This document shows positions 11,488-11,537 of a stretch of DNA of 11,537 nucleotides, in pieces (positions within the stretch are counted from its first letter, which is position 1; every line of letters starts with the position of its first letter). Both the position numbers and the translations under genes were made by a program. The notes under the pieces were generated by a model, which saw only the letters and a list, made by a program, of their open reading frames with translations, was not told the DNA's origin and made no database searches. The stretch covers positions 1 to 11,537 of the forward strand of contig CAYUIG010000073.1 of NCBI GenBank assembly GCA_964444685.1. The letters are read 5' to 3'. The stretch comes from CAYUIG01 sp964444685. Its GTDB lineage: Bacteria > Gemmatimonadota > Gemmatimonadetes > Longimicrobiales > RSA9.

Positions 11488-11537
11488 TACCCCCACGGGG
11501 AATCGAACCCCGGTCTTCTCGCTGAGAACCAGATATC
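11488..11537 (-). tRNA. tRNA-Glu (anticodon CTC, reads GAG), 5' part beyond window
   Basis: The 3' acceptor strand TGGGGGT with discriminator A (11488), T-arm CGGGGTTCGATTCCCCG and loop TTCTCAG with CTC are visible. The D-arm and 5' acceptor lie beyond the window end. The anticodon stem (plus 11517-11521 against 11529-11533) has one G/G mismatch at 11520/11530, so the gene may carry a variant or a sequencing error. Confidence 0.8.

Overview
The window looks like chromosomal DNA from a high-GC, Gram-negative (outer-membrane-bearing) bacterium. An outer-membrane barrel protein, two lipoproteins, a periplasmic-type di-heme cytochrome and strongly GC-biased coding support this. The overall style recalls Gemmatimonadota, but that is an inference from gene flavour and not a proven assignment. 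There is no sign of phage, insertion-sequence or plasmid genes.

Layout. (1) Positions 2-3258, + strand: the 3' part of an outer-membrane beta-barrel gene, overlapping by one base (TGATG) a CPH-type (P1B-3, CopB-like) copper-transporting P-type ATPase with a His-rich N-terminus. (2) Positions 3255-3365, - strand: an orphan C-terminal remnant of GTP cyclohydrolase I (FolE). (3) Positions 3426-4619, - strand: a di-heme cytochrome c peroxidase/MauG-like lipoprotein with its own promoter, overlapped by a palindrome. (4) Positions 4761-7811, - strand: a compact operon egtB-egtD-osmC-like-UBP zinc finger. EgtD methylates histidine to hercynine and EgtB forms the C-S bond, so this is the core of ergothioneine synthesis; the OsmC-like protein suggests a thiol/peroxide-defence setting. 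(5) Positions 7812-8307: a decayed stretch holding the start of a UspA-like gene and fragments of a VOC/ring-cleaving-dioxygenase gene in scrambled order, one of them inverted, plus a perfect palindrome upstream of egtB. (6) Positions 8308-8517: a tRNA-Ser(CGA) unit with promoter and terminator. (7) Positions 8710-9489, + strand: a hypothetical lipoprotein. (8) Positions 9508-11537: a shared bidirectional terminator and then a dense minus-strand tRNA array of 17 complete tRNAs plus one cut by the window edge.

The tRNA array is dominated by anticodons beginning with C or G, which fits decoding of a GC-ending codon repertoire. Its longer spacers carry a dispersed repeat whose core folds as a 10-bp hairpin. 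Between copies one stem pair switches from G-C to C-G with pairing kept, and on the minus-strand RNA the loop is a UNCG-type tetraloop. This hairpin family and the scrambled, micro-inverted gene remnant upstream of egtB are the least ordinary things in the window.

Functionally, the protein-coding half reads as metal and oxidative-stress handling at the envelope (CopB-like export, outer-membrane barrel, di-heme peroxidase-like lipoprotein) and low-molecular-weight thiol metabolism (ergothioneine, OsmC). The right-hand part is translation machinery.
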